NCBI RefSeq assembly: GCF_046195335.1
Contig: NZ_CP176093.1
Length of the DNA stretch: 64,000 nucleotides
DNA from: Methanospirillum lacunae
GTDB taxonomy: Archaea > Halobacteriota > Methanomicrobia > Methanomicrobiales > Methanospirillaceae
Reading direction: 5' to 3' (one strand)
The translations under genes and the position numbers were made by a program. The notes under the pieces are model-generated. The model did no database searches and was not told the DNA's origin. It saw only the letters and a list, made by a program, of their open reading frames with translations. Positions 17,186 to 25,493 of this stretch are shown here, piece after piece (the first letter of the stretch is position 1; each line of letters opens with the position of its first letter).

Positions 17186-18727
17186 ATGAATGAAGAAGAA
17201 GATGATATGCTTGAACTGCTTGATGATGAGGAGCTGATTGCAGAATCGGCCCAGGATCAGGCACAAAAGCATACCGAAGAGTCAACAGACGACTCATTTG
17301 ATGATGAGTTGGAACTGGATGATACAGAAGAAGAACCAGCAATCGATAAAAATGTGCAGGAACAGGTAAAAGAGCCTGAACCGGCAAAAGAAAAAGAGGG
17401 ACTTGAAATAGATATCAGGTATCTCATCGTCGCTGCGGTAGCCATAGCAGCAATACTTGTTGCAGCTATCCTCTTTGTACTCCCGGCATTCTCCGATAAA
17501 GCTCCTGATGTAATTATTAATCCAAGTCAGACCGGAGAGGATCTCTTCCTCTACCATGCCGGAGGGGCACCACTAAGCGAGGAATTCCTTACAGTTCAGG
17601 TCAACGGGGCAGCTGCATCATCTGATAAATATATGCTCATGGGTGGGGGATCATGGCCCTGGTCGTCAGGGACAGTGCTCAGAGTAGACACATCAGGATA
17701 TACCAAGCCGGCAGTTGTAACTCTGCTCTATAAACCAAAGTCAACCGAGTATACCGTTTATACAACAACGGTCCAACCAGTTTCGACTCCAACACCACTG
17801 CCGATGATAACTCCGGATCAGCAGGCTCCTCCTCAGAATACTTCACCTGTAACTCCCCCGCCGGCAAGCCAGCAGCCAGCTTCACCTGAAGTGCCGTTGC
17901 AGCCTGTGCCACAGACACCAGCCCAGACGCAGGTCCCAATTGTAGCACCTGTTACAATGGGAGGAGTAAGTATGGATGTTCAGCCTGTATCTGGAGCTGC
18001 ACCGCTAACTGTTCAGTGTAATGATCTCTCAACCGGCTGTATCAGAAACCGGGTCTGGAACTTTGGCGACGGCACAACTACAATGAAACGGAGTCCGACT
18101 CATGTCTACCCATTCCCGGGCGCATACAATATCTCTCTTGATGTCAGATTCTGTGATCCAGAGGATGATTCAGTTCCTCAGACCAGACAGGTGACTGTTG
18201 CTCCATCACTTAGGCAGGACACTATTATCCAGGGAACCGGTAAGGCACAGATTAGTGCTGATGCGAAGCTCTTCTTCACAGTAAAGGGCCCGGGAACCAA
18301 CATTAGGATCGCAGGACGTGATCATTATCTTAATGCTGGAGATCATGTTGAACTAATTCTTGGTAGCGGAGGAAATGGAGATCTGACGGTTGTATCAAAT
18401 GCCGTCCTTAACTGTAATTATGGAAATGTTACCATGGTTGTAAATGGAGAAGAAGTTGAGACGGGAACTGTATCAGTCATCAATATCGATCAGTACCTCC
18501 AGTTTGAAACAGCAGATCTCACCATCAAAGCAATAGCAGGCAGAGATGGTGCGAAGGGCCTCGTTGGAGGCCAGCCGGTGGTAAATGCAGCACCAGGCCA
18601 GCAGATCATCTTCAGTAACGTGGGCCTTGATTCATACGGTAAACTTCTCTTCAGTGTGCAGGATGCGGCAGGATTCACCTTTAGAGGCGGTGTGGGGTCG
18701 TATGAAGTCTCCACTTTATCAATGTAA
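17186..18727 (+). CDS. Pilin-like PKD protein with long acidic cytoplasmic N-terminus
   Basis: A 513-residue protein. The first 75 residues are extremely acidic (stretches such as NEEEDDMLELLDDEEL) and probably cytoplasmic. One membrane segment follows at about 79-101. Outside it comes a pilin-family-like segment, LFLYHAGGAPLSEEFLTVQVNG, and GGGSWPWSSG. Next are a Pro/Thr/Gln linker (about 195-255), one PKD domain (about 258-335, core WNFGDGTT) and a C-terminal domain of about 154 residues from residue 360. That domain contains IRIAGRDHYLNAGDHVEL and is shared with the next gene and with the gene ending at 5761. The ATG at 17186 lies shortly after GAGTTATTCC; no better start is in frame. The acidic extension replaces the short basic signal of ordinary pilins, so it may not be processed by prepilin peptidase. 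Confidence 0.72.
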   Translation: MNEEEDDMLELLDDEELIAESAQDQAQKHTEESTDDSFDDELELDDTEEEPAIDKNVQEQVKEPEPAKEKEGLEIDIRYLIVAAVAIAAILVAAILFVLPAFSDKAPDVIINPSQTGEDLFLYHAGGAPLSEEFLTVQVNGAAASSDKYMLMGGGSWPWSSGTVLRVDTSGYTKPAVVTLLYKPKSTEYTVYTTTVQPVSTPTPLPMITPDQQAPPQNTSPVTPPPASQQPASPEVPLQPVPQTPAQTQVPIVAPVTMGGVSMDVQPVSGAAPLTVQCNDLSTGCIRNRVWNFGDGTTTMKRSPTHVYPFPGAYNISLDVRFCDPEDDSVPQTRQVTVAPSLRQDTIIQGTGKAQISADAKLFFTVKGPGTNIRIAGRDHYLNAGDHVELILGSGGNGDLTVVSNAVLNCNYGNVTMVVNGEEVETGTVSVINIDQYLQFETADLTIKAIAGRDGAKGLVGGQPVVNAAPGQQIIFSNVGLDSYGKLLFSVQDAAGFTFRGGVGSYEVSTLSM

Positions 18728-18836
18728 TGATTTTACTATCAAACAAATAGAAGCAGGTTCAACATTAACAAAACGATTCTGAAGGTTGCTGAAAATGGGG
18801 CAGCAACCTCAAATTATTCGGATGGGTGATTCAATA

Positions 18837-20339
18837 ATGCGATATGATCAGGCGATGTCTCAAATGCAGACGATCATCGTACTGGCGGTGGTCATGATTG
18901 TCCTCTTTGGTCTCGGGCTCTCTCTTGTCTTATGGAACCCGATCACTGAGAAGATACCGAAAGCGTCCATCTCAATCGAGGGAGAAGGTGATTCGATTGT
19001 GATGCATCACATAAGCGGAGATCCGCTTCCGTCAGACCGTCTTGTTGTCAGGGTCAACGGTGATGTGGTAAACAATCAGAATCTCAACTTCATGAACGGA
19101 GCCTGGCCCTGGTCTGAAGGAGAGAATGTCCAACTTTTCTACCCGGCACCAGAATCTCCCAGGGTTGTTGAGATCTATTACATGACTGACAAGGGTGAGA
19201 GCGTTCTCATCGACAAGGCACGAATAGACCCTCCACCAAAGGTAAGCGCAACTCCAATTCCGGTCGAGATTGTGGCAACCTCAACACCGGCACCGGCAGC
19301 GACTATCATTCCTGTACAATTCAAGGATGCTGATCCATACCAGCCACCAGCTGCTGATTTCACTGCTGATCCACTGGTCGGAGATCCACCACTGACCGTC
19401 TCATTCCGCGATATGAGTTATGGAAAGATCGGGAACTGGCTCTGGAGTTTTGGTGATGGTACTACCTCAACACTACAGAACCCGGTTCACACATACTTTG
19501 TGCCAAACTCCTATACTGTCAGCCTGTTGGTGTCCAATTCGTATGGATCAAACCGAAAGACTGCTGAAAACTATGTTATCATAGGTTCGCCACCGATGGC
19601 AAACTATCTTGCAGAACCAAAGAGTGGACAATCCCCGCTTACCGTGCAGTTCACTGACCTATCAACCGGAAGTCCGAAACAGTATGAATGGTCATTTGGA
19701 GACGGTACCCAGTCAACAGATAAGAACCCGGTTCACATCTTCCAAAATGGCGGGGATTACAATGTCACCCTGACAGTCACAAATGCGTATGGGACTAACA
19801 AATTCTCTCCTCCTGTTGGGATCAACGTAACCGCTCCGACCAAGATGGATGTCTATATGACAAACAGTGTAGCCGGAAACCTTGAACCTGACGGATACAT
19901 TAGAATGAGGATTACTGATCCGGTCAGTTCTATCAAGATAGCAGGCAAGATCTACCAATTCACTCCCGGAGACATCATCCAACTCATTTATGGTGGAGGC
20001 TCATCAGATGGAACGATATCATCTGATAAAAATCAATTCGTAGCGTTTAATTTCAATGATGTGACACTGGTAAAGAACGAGGAGATCATAGCCCGTGGTC
20101 CGGTGAACGACTTCAAGGTTGGTGGATATGATAGTTTCTCATCCACTCTGAACCTTACAATACCGGCAGGAGATGTGTATGACAAACTCTACATCGACCA
20201 AGAAGAGTACAAATATGTCAAGACCCCGAAGCTCAGGTTTGTCGGCCTTGGACCAGGAAGCGATCAGAAGTTCTTCTACCAGAAGTCAAGCCGGGCGATG
20301 AACTTCCAGGGTGGAATTTCAGAGTTCCAGCGGGGATAA
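18837..20339 (+). CDS. Pilin-like protein with two PKD domains
   Basis: About 500 residues. A short N-terminus with one membrane segment (TIIVLAVVMIVLFGLGLSLVL) is followed by the pilin-type segment IVMHHISGDPLPSDRLVVRVNG and NGAWPWSEG, closely parallel to the preceding gene. After a Pro/Thr/Ala linker come two PKD domains (cores WSFGDGTTS and WSFGDGTQS) and the shared C-terminal domain (last ~149 residues, SSIKIAGKIYQFTPGD). I chose ATG 18837 because GGTGA lies at 18825-18829. The in-frame ATG at 18795 and TTG at 18786 would add 14-17 polar residues. It follows its paralogue by about 110 bases and is probably cotranscribed. Likely surface-exposed and acting with the preceding protein. Confidence 0.72.
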   Translation: MRYDQAMSQMQTIIVLAVVMIVLFGLGLSLVLWNPITEKIPKASISIEGEGDSIVMHHISGDPLPSDRLVVRVNGDVVNNQNLNFMNGAWPWSEGENVQLFYPAPESPRVVEIYYMTDKGESVLIDKARIDPPPKVSATPIPVEIVATSTPAPAATIIPVQFKDADPYQPPAADFTADPLVGDPPLTVSFRDMSYGKIGNWLWSFGDGTTSTLQNPVHTYFVPNSYTVSLLVSNSYGSNRKTAENYVIIGSPPMANYLAEPKSGQSPLTVQFTDLSTGSPKQYEWSFGDGTQSTDKNPVHIFQNGGDYNVTLTVTNAYGTNKFSPPVGINVTAPTKMDVYMTNSVAGNLEPDGYIRMRITDPVSSIKIAGKIYQFTPGDIIQLIYGGGSSDGTISSDKNQFVAFNFNDVTLVKNEEIIARGPVNDFKVGGYDSFSSTLNLTIPAGDVYDKLYIDQEEYKYVKTPKLRFVGLGPGSDQKFFYQKSSRAMNFQGGISEFQRG

Positions 20340-20346
20340 CACCATC

Positions 20347-20352
20347 TTTTTT
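20347..20352 (+). terminator. T6 run after the second pilin-like gene
   Basis: Six thymines eight bases after the stop codon, in a short T-rich context. A possible archaeal terminator, with no hairpin evident. Confidence 0.3.
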
Positions 20353-20427
20353 CACCAGTCAGTGCATTAGAAATTCTTGCCTGACGAGCAGATATTCATC
20401 CTTTCAGTCAGAATAGATCTGAGTATC

Positions 20428-21402
20428 ATGCATCTGTATACCCCCCACATGTTCTTTGTAATTCTGTTCTTCTGCCTGGCAGCAGCAGCCTTCCCCTGCT
20501 CCGCTGCCCCTGCTGATGACGGTTCGGTCGTCTATTCAACAGACTTTACAAATGGAGATGGTTGGATCACCAATAGCAAAGACCGGTTTTACCCTGAAGT
20601 TGAGACCGGAAGATATCATTATCTTCTCGAAGGAGGCACCGGCGGGTATTCTGCCTACGCTCTTCCTCAAAAGGTGAACGGTCAGTTTATTCTTGAGTTT
20701 GATGTGACTCCGGAAAAAACCGATGACGGATCAACCTTTAGATTCGGAATCGGTACAGACAAGAAAGATAGCCAGAGAGGGCCTCTTTTAATGGTGGAAC
20801 TGGCTAACAAGAAAGATGGCAGACTTTTTTATCTTAAAACGGTTTCAAAGGAGAATTCTCTTAACCTTATTGGATCAAGTCCCTCGACTGGTAGTTCTGG
20901 TTCAACGGTAAGGTTTGAGGACAACACAACCTACCATGTAAAACTGACATACTACGCAGCAGATAGCCGTGCATCCATTGTTGTACAGGAGCAGGGCTCT
21001 CCTGATGTCATTTTCACTGCCTCGGCTCCAGTATCTGGGAAGATGGAGGATTTGACACAATTATATCTCACTTCGATTGGTGATGGAACATCAGGGCCCC
21101 AGGCTGAAGGCTATATTGACAATATTAAACTCACTCTTCCCACATCGCAGGCAGGAGTAAGTGCCGCAGTAACCACAGCAGAGGAGACTGCTGATGTAAC
21201 TCCTGCTCCGGTCAGTACGACGACAACAGCCAGACAAACTGATGAACCTACTCCGGTCTTCACTCCAGGCCCTACCCGCACTCCCTTCCCTCTCCCACCA
21301 ACTCCGACGCCAACCCAGACACAGCAATCTGGTTCTGGCTTTCTAATCCTTTTCCCTGCTCTTGCAGGAGGGGCCATTCTCGCTCTTAAGAGGTATCCAT
21401 GA
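20428..21402 (+). CDS. Surface beta-sandwich protein with Thr/Pro stalk and C-terminal anchor
   Basis: About 324 residues. A signal peptide (ending near PCSAAPA) leads to a domain of about 210 residues that looks like a concanavalin A-type lectin/glucanase sandwich: VVYSTDFTNGDGW, FILEFDVTPEK, YHVKLTYYAADSRASI, EGYIDNIKLTLP. A Thr/Pro/Ala stalk (about 230-300) and a C-terminal hydrophobic segment with a short basic end (GSGFLILFPALAGGAILALKRYP) follow. This tripartite tail resembles archaeosortase substrates of the PGF-CTERM kind, but the motif is not exact. The start at 20428 is chosen for the signal peptide; TTG 20377 and ATG 20449 are also in frame. Its stop overlaps the start of the methanogenesis marker gene by four bases (ATGA). 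Confidence 0.62.
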   Translation: MHLYTPHMFFVILFFCLAAAAFPCSAAPADDGSVVYSTDFTNGDGWITNSKDRFYPEVETGRYHYLLEGGTGGYSAYALPQKVNGQFILEFDVTPEKTDDGSTFRFGIGTDKKDSQRGPLLMVELANKKDGRLFYLKTVSKENSLNLIGSSPSTGSSGSTVRFEDNTTYHVKLTYYAADSRASIVVQEQGSPDVIFTASAPVSGKMEDLTQLYLTSIGDGTSGPQAEGYIDNIKLTLPTSQAGVSAAVTTAEETADVTPAPVSTTTTARQTDEPTPVFTPGPTRTPFPLPPTPTPTQTQQSGSGFLILFPALAGGAILALKRYP

Positions 21403-22250
21403 CTGATGAACACATCATTGAAGCGATTGGACGATCCAGAATAGTTGTTCGGGATGGAAAAGTTGTGGAGGTCGGCGAAGCAGTTATCACCGATTGCCCT
21501 CTTGCAAAAAGATTTGCATGCCCGGTCGAAGAGTTCACACCAGAAGCGGTAAAGAAAAATATTGAGAACCGGATTGAAGCATTTGGGATGTGTACTCCTG
21601 AACGTTCACTCATTTCTGATGATGATTTTGTCGGATTCGGTGCGTCTGAGCTCACCCGCACGGGTCTCGCCTCAGGGATCATTGATGCAGCAGTTCTGGC
21701 ATGTGATGGTGCGGGAACAGTTGTAGTGACTGATCCAGCAATGGCCCAGGGGATTGGAGGCCGGATGTCGGGCCTTGTCTCAACCTCTCCAATCAGGTCT
21801 GTCATTGAACGGATAGAAGCCGGTGGAGGAATCGTTCCTGATCCAGTGTATGCATCCATAGATCCACTAGCCGGAATTGCTGCTGCACACAAGGCTGGAT
21901 ATTCCCGTCTGCTTGTAACCGTTGCAGGTGCAGATGCGGCAGAAGCCGTGAGAAACGCAGATCCTTCTGCTATTATCATGGCTGTTCATGTCACCGGGAC
22001 CTCACGTGAGGATGCAGTAAGAATCTCAGAAGTTGCTGACATTTCAACCGGCTGTGCATCCCGTCATATCAGGGAAGTATGCGGAAAAAAGGCTCTCATG
22101 CAGGCAGGAACTGTAGTTCCTATCTTTATCCTCACCAGGAGAGGCAAGGAACTGCTTCTGGCACGGCTTGCTGTAATACCAAATCAGATTCTGGTCAGCC
22201 ACACAGCTCTTCCGGTAATTGGAGAAAAGACACCCGGCCCACTGGTCTGA
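21399..22250 (+). CDS. Methanogenesis marker protein 8 (DUF2099)
   Basis: A 283-residue protein matching the methanogenesis marker 8 family (TIGR03275, DUF2099), nearly universal in methanogens and otherwise rare. Family features seen: the opening IIEAIGRSRIVVRDGKVVEVGE, the DCPLAKRF segment, FGMCTPERSLISDDDFVGFGASE, and a C-terminal half with repeated Gly/Ala-rich turns. The family is linked to methyl-coenzyme M reductase function by its occurrence; the exact reaction is not known to me. The start ATG overlaps the stop of the surface protein gene upstream by four bases, so translation may be coupled. It is convergent with atpD, with only six bases between stop codons. Confidence 0.88.
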   Translation: MTDEHIIEAIGRSRIVVRDGKVVEVGEAVITDCPLAKRFACPVEEFTPEAVKKNIENRIEAFGMCTPERSLISDDDFVGFGASELTRTGLASGIIDAAVLACDGAGTVVVTDPAMAQGIGGRMSGLVSTSPIRSVIERIEAGGGIVPDPVYASIDPLAGIAAAHKAGYSRLLVTVAGADAAEAVRNADPSAIIMAVHVTGTSREDAVRISEVADISTGCASRHIREVCGKKALMQAGTVVPIFILTRRGKELLLARLAVIPNQILVSHTALPVIGEKTPGPLV

Positions 22251-22256
22251 TCCAAC

Positions 22257-22934
22257 TCATTCCAGGGCTTTGTTTTTCCTCTCCTGATCAGTCTTTTCAG
22301 CTGCTTCCTCTTTTCTTCTTTTTACATGAAAGAGCCTGCTCGTATCCTCACGTTCCATCTCATCACGCATCCGGGAGATATACAGTTCAGTCTCCTCAAG
22401 AGTTGGGATAACCATGTGTTCAAGTGCCTTGACTCTTCTGCTGATCCGCTCAATCTCTGCCAAAAGACGCTTAAGTGTTGCTTCATTTCCTGCGTATACG
22501 ATAATGGCATCGAGGAGTTCTTCGTATGAGTCAGCGAGATCGTCAATGACAAGGGTTGTTCCAAGCAGTCCGTACCCTCGTTCAATCACGTCTGTCTTAA
22601 CGTTTTTTCCGGTGATCACCGGAACTTTGACTCCAAAGACATTGCGCTGTGAGAGGTCGATTTCTGGCTTTACCTCAACCGAGTAGGCAGCGACGGTCAC
22701 ACCTACTGTTCCTTCTATCATATACGCTGCGGCAATCAGAAACCGGGTCCGGTTGTAGCGTTTGATCAAGAGTTCGTGCTCCTTTTTTACCTGAGGAGCA
22801 AGACGTGTCACCTCAAGGATCAACCCGTCTAATTTCATACTCAAGATATTGTATGCCTTCCGAGCCATCCTGAGTCTGTTTTTAAGTGCAAGAAGGCCGG
22901 CACGGGTTGGTTTCACATCAGTCTGATAGGCCAT
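22257..22934 (-). CDS. atpD: A-type ATP synthase subunit D
   Basis: A 225-residue protein of the V/A-type ATP synthase subunit D family: DVKPTRAGLLALKNRLRMA at the N-terminus, the long coiled coil that forms the central rotor stalk, and a C-terminal helix with RRVKALEHMVIPTLEET. Subunit D couples proton or sodium flow through the membrane ring to ATP synthesis in the A3B3 head. The ATG at 22934 follows GAGGGAG on the minus strand and lies eight bases after the atpC stop. In most archaeal operons A, B and F separate C and D; here C is followed directly by D and no other subunit is near. The acidic, Lys/Glu-rich tail is normal for the family. Confidence 0.92.
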   Translation of the reverse strand: MAYQTDVKPTRAGLLALKNRLRMARKAYNILSMKLDGLILEVTRLAPQVKKEHELLIKRYNRTRFLIAAAYMIEGTVGVTVAAYSVEVKPEIDLSQRNVFGVKVPVITGKNVKTDVIERGYGLLGTTLVIDDLADSYEELLDAIIVYAGNEATLKRLLAEIERISRRVKALEHMVIPTLEETELYISRMRDEMEREDTSRLFHVKRRKEEAAEKTDQERKNKALE

Positions 22935-22942
22935 GACTCCCT

Positions 22943-24058
22943 CTACATAACCAAGTATCGCCTGATATGGTCAGCATCAAGGCCGAACTGTTTTCCCCTT
23001 GCAATAGCCCGGAGGTTCGCAACCTCATGCCTCTTGTGTTCAAGGTACGAAAGAATAGGCAAAACCGAGAAAGGGTATCTCCTTGAAATCTGTTCGAGAC
23101 GATGAAGACGAAGTCTCGTGACTGCCATCATCATCGCAAAGAGGGGTGTCTTTCGTTCAGCCCAGAGTTTCCAGATGAGATCTGCAGCATCAGCCTCGCA
23201 GACTGACTCATTGCATCTCACATCCTGCAGTGCCTCCATCAGAATCGGCAGGATCTTCGCCTGTTGCATTCCTGCAACAAATTGCTGTTTATCTTCTACA
23301 GGATACATCTGCTGGAAATATTCAGGCCTCAGGTTTCCTCCCGGTATTATGTATGGTTTGATGTCGGTCACCCTGCTTCCGGCCCTGAGCCTGAAGAGGT
23401 TTCTGATATTGACAATGTCTATCTCAAACCGCATGTACGGAAGGATAGCATCACCACCTCTGATACCAGATTTTGCATCCTTGTAATAATTCTTGTAAAA
23501 TGACATGTAGAGGGAGTTTTCAACCTCTGCAAACAGCCCTTTCCGATATCCTGTGGCAAAACCGTCTTTTAGAATTGGATACAGTTCCCACTTCTCAAGC
23601 CCCTCGATAATATCATTTATTGTACGCTGTGAGAGCAGCGCCTCTATCTGTCCAGGAGATATCCCTCCTGCTGGGATCAGTACCTGCCGTATCTGGTCGG
23701 CAGGGATATTGAACTGTCTGCTCCGGAGCACAAGCATCACGTTCCAGATATCCCATCTGGCAAGGTACCGTACGGTGAGTTCATGAAGGGTTCCGGGAGT
23801 TATTGCAACCACACTCTGGTAAGTTTCAGCAAGGTTTCTGGTAAGGGCTCCTTCAATCAAAGCGATTCCAGAGAGACTACCGGCAAGTTCGTTCACCTCG
23901 TTCTGGTATTCGGTCTCACCAATAAATCTGCTAATCTGGTTGAGATCCATGTTTAAAAGCCGCATATACTGGTCTTTTTTAATGAGTCGTGCCTTCCTGA
24001 CGGTCAATCTGGTACAGATATAGATATATGCAGTTGGGGTGATCGGAAAATGGTGCAG
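22943..24058 (-). CDS. atpC: A-type ATP synthase subunit C, probable CTG start
   Basis: Subunit C (AC39/V-type d family), the funnel that links the rotor shaft to the membrane ring. Family features: RKARLIKKDQYMRLLNMDLNQISRFIGETEY near the start, WDIWNVMLVLR, EIDIVNIRNLFRLR, and the end LRAIARGKQFGLDADHIRRYLV. No ATG fits the family N-terminus. The frame upstream of the TTG at 24007 encodes AYIYICTRLTVRKAR, matching the conserved YxYxxTRxxVRKA start region of homologues. A CTG at 24056-24058 lies six bases after AGGAGG (24065-24070). I therefore extend the gene to 24058 (371 residues); TTG 24007 (354 residues) is the conservative alternative. It is followed by atpD after eight bases. Confidence 0.85.
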   Translation of the reverse strand: MHHFPITPTAYIYICTRLTVRKARLIKKDQYMRLLNMDLNQISRFIGETEYQNEVNELAGSLSGIALIEGALTRNLAETYQSVVAITPGTLHELTVRYLARWDIWNVMLVLRSRQFNIPADQIRQVLIPAGGISPGQIEALLSQRTINDIIEGLEKWELYPILKDGFATGYRKGLFAEVENSLYMSFYKNYYKDAKSGIRGGDAILPYMRFEIDIVNIRNLFRLRAGSRVTDIKPYIIPGGNLRPEYFQQMYPVEDKQQFVAGMQQAKILPILMEALQDVRCNESVCEADAADLIWKLWAERKTPLFAMMMAVTRLRLHRLEQISRRYPFSVLPILSYLEHKRHEVANLRAIARGKQFGLDADHIRRYLVM

Positions 24059-24190
24059 TCTTCTCCTCCTTTTAGTTACGGTTTATCGGTGAACCTTAAA
24101 GATGCACGGTCATCTCTGAAATCTTGGTAAAGGTGTATTTTGTGGATCAGAATACTCTTCTGGATCCGGGTATTAGGTACAGTAGATCTC

Positions 24191-24952
24191 ATGATGTCAC
24201 CACGCTGTTCTTACCTCACCCATCGTGGATACCTCCGGTCAGGTAACGAGGACAGCATCCTGGTTCCGGGAAAGGTGATCAATACTGCCAGCATGGACCA
24301 GGCTGAGATTGCAGATATTCCTGACCTGCCTGCTCTCTTCATGGTCGCAGATGGAATAGGTGGCGCAGTTCACGGTGAGGTAGCCAGCCGTACTGTTCTG
24401 GAGTACTGCTCACTGGTTCAGGTTCCTAAGTCCCCTACAGCAGTCATGGCGATGATCCAAGGGGCAAAAGAGACTCTTGACAGGATTGTCCGTGCTGATC
24501 CCTCATATACCGGTTTTGGGACAACAGTTGCAGGGTTAGTCCTCTTTTCTGATCATGCACTCATCTTCAACTGTGGGGACTCCCGGGTGTATCTCATCGA
24601 TAATGGAAAGGCAGAACGACTCTCCCATGATCACTCGCTTGTTCAGGAACTTTGTGACAGCGGGGCCATAACAAGCGACCAGATGTATACACACCAGTAC
24701 CGTAACATTATAACAGCTTCAATATCAGGTGATCCCAGCAGGGCTGCTCCTACGGTATTAGTAAACCTGGTTCCATGGTCCGGCACCGGACGATTTCTGA
24801 TCTGCACTGACGGAGTCTGGGAGGTTGTCAGGGATGACATCATCTTCACCCTCGGTATGGGAAGTGATCTTCAGTCAGCCACTGATGCCCTGCTGAAGGC
24901 ATGTCTTGATGGTGGAGGTCCTGATAATATCAGTATCGTTCTTGTTGGCTGA
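24191..24952 (+). CDS. PP2C-type serine/threonine protein phosphatase
   Basis: A protein of about 253 residues of the PP2C/PPM family (Stp1/PrpC type) that removes phosphate from Ser/Thr with two metal ions. Metal-binding and core motifs are intact: HRGYLRSGNEDSILV, FMVADGIGG, FGTTVAGLVL, NCGDSRVYLI, ICTDGVWEVV, and GGPDNISIVLV. The ATG at 24191 (or 24194) leaves a normal family N-terminus; the longer frame back to 24140 begins with an unrelated hydrophobic stretch on a TTG. No Ser/Thr kinase is adjacent, so the substrate is unknown. It is divergent from atpC, and a SpoIIE-type phosphatase lies one gene away. Confidence 0.87.
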   Translation: MMSPRCSYLTHRGYLRSGNEDSILVPGKVINTASMDQAEIADIPDLPALFMVADGIGGAVHGEVASRTVLEYCSLVQVPKSPTAVMAMIQGAKETLDRIVRADPSYTGFGTTVAGLVLFSDHALIFNCGDSRVYLIDNGKAERLSHDHSLVQELCDSGAITSDQMYTHQYRNIITASISGDPSRAAPTVLVNLVPWSGTGRFLICTDGVWEVVRDDIIFTLGMGSDLQSATDALLKACLDGGGPDNISIVLVG

Positions 24953-25013
24953 TTCCATGGTGGTTTAAGAGACCACTTTTAATCTGCAAAAAGTTTAGGT
25001 TTGCTAACTCTGT

Positions 25014-25493
25014 ATGAGTACCATGAAATCTGATATAACCTGGGATCAGTCACGGATGGAGTTTCAACCGGTCTCTATGATCGTCTCTCATACGGGCGGC
25101 ATGAAATTCACTGCTGAAACCTCTTCAGGTCTGGCAATTCCGATTGATGCACATGTTCATCTCGGTGGAGGAGGTAAGATTCCAAACCCCATCGAGTACC
25201 TCATCGCCTCGCTAGGGGGTTGCGTCGGCATCAAGATCCTACTATCACTGAGCGATCAAGGGATCACTCCTGATCTGCTAACTATCAGGATTCAGGCAGA
25301 GAGAAGGCAGGAACTCCCCGCTGTGTTTGAACGGGTACATCTGGTTGTCACACTTTCCGGTCTGATTGGAAGCGACCAGATCTCAGAAATCATGACCAGA
25401 ACCATGACGCATCTCTGCCCGATTGCTGCGATGTTTGCCGATGTTGGCAAAGTCACATTTGAGCATCATATCCTACCTGAAAAGAACTCTTAA
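25014..25493 (+). CDS. OsmC/Ohr family protein
   Basis: A 159-residue protein of the OsmC family, thiol peroxidases that reduce organic hydroperoxides. The two expected cysteines are present: one in ASLGGCVGIKI and one in HLCPIAAMFADVG. The region PNPIEYLIASLGGC is the family signature. Length is typical (about 140-160). The ATG at 25014 is the only reasonable start. It follows the PP2C gene by 60 bases and its stop overlaps the convergent SpoIIE-type gene by four bases. The role is probably peroxide or redox stress defence. Confidence 0.85.
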   Translation: MSTMKSDITWDQSRMEFQPVSMIVSHTGGMKFTAETSSGLAIPIDAHVHLGGGGKIPNPIEYLIASLGGCVGIKILLSLSDQGITPDLLTIRIQAERRQELPAVFERVHLVVTLSGLIGSDQISEIMTRTMTHLCPIAAMFADVGKVTFEHHILPEKNS

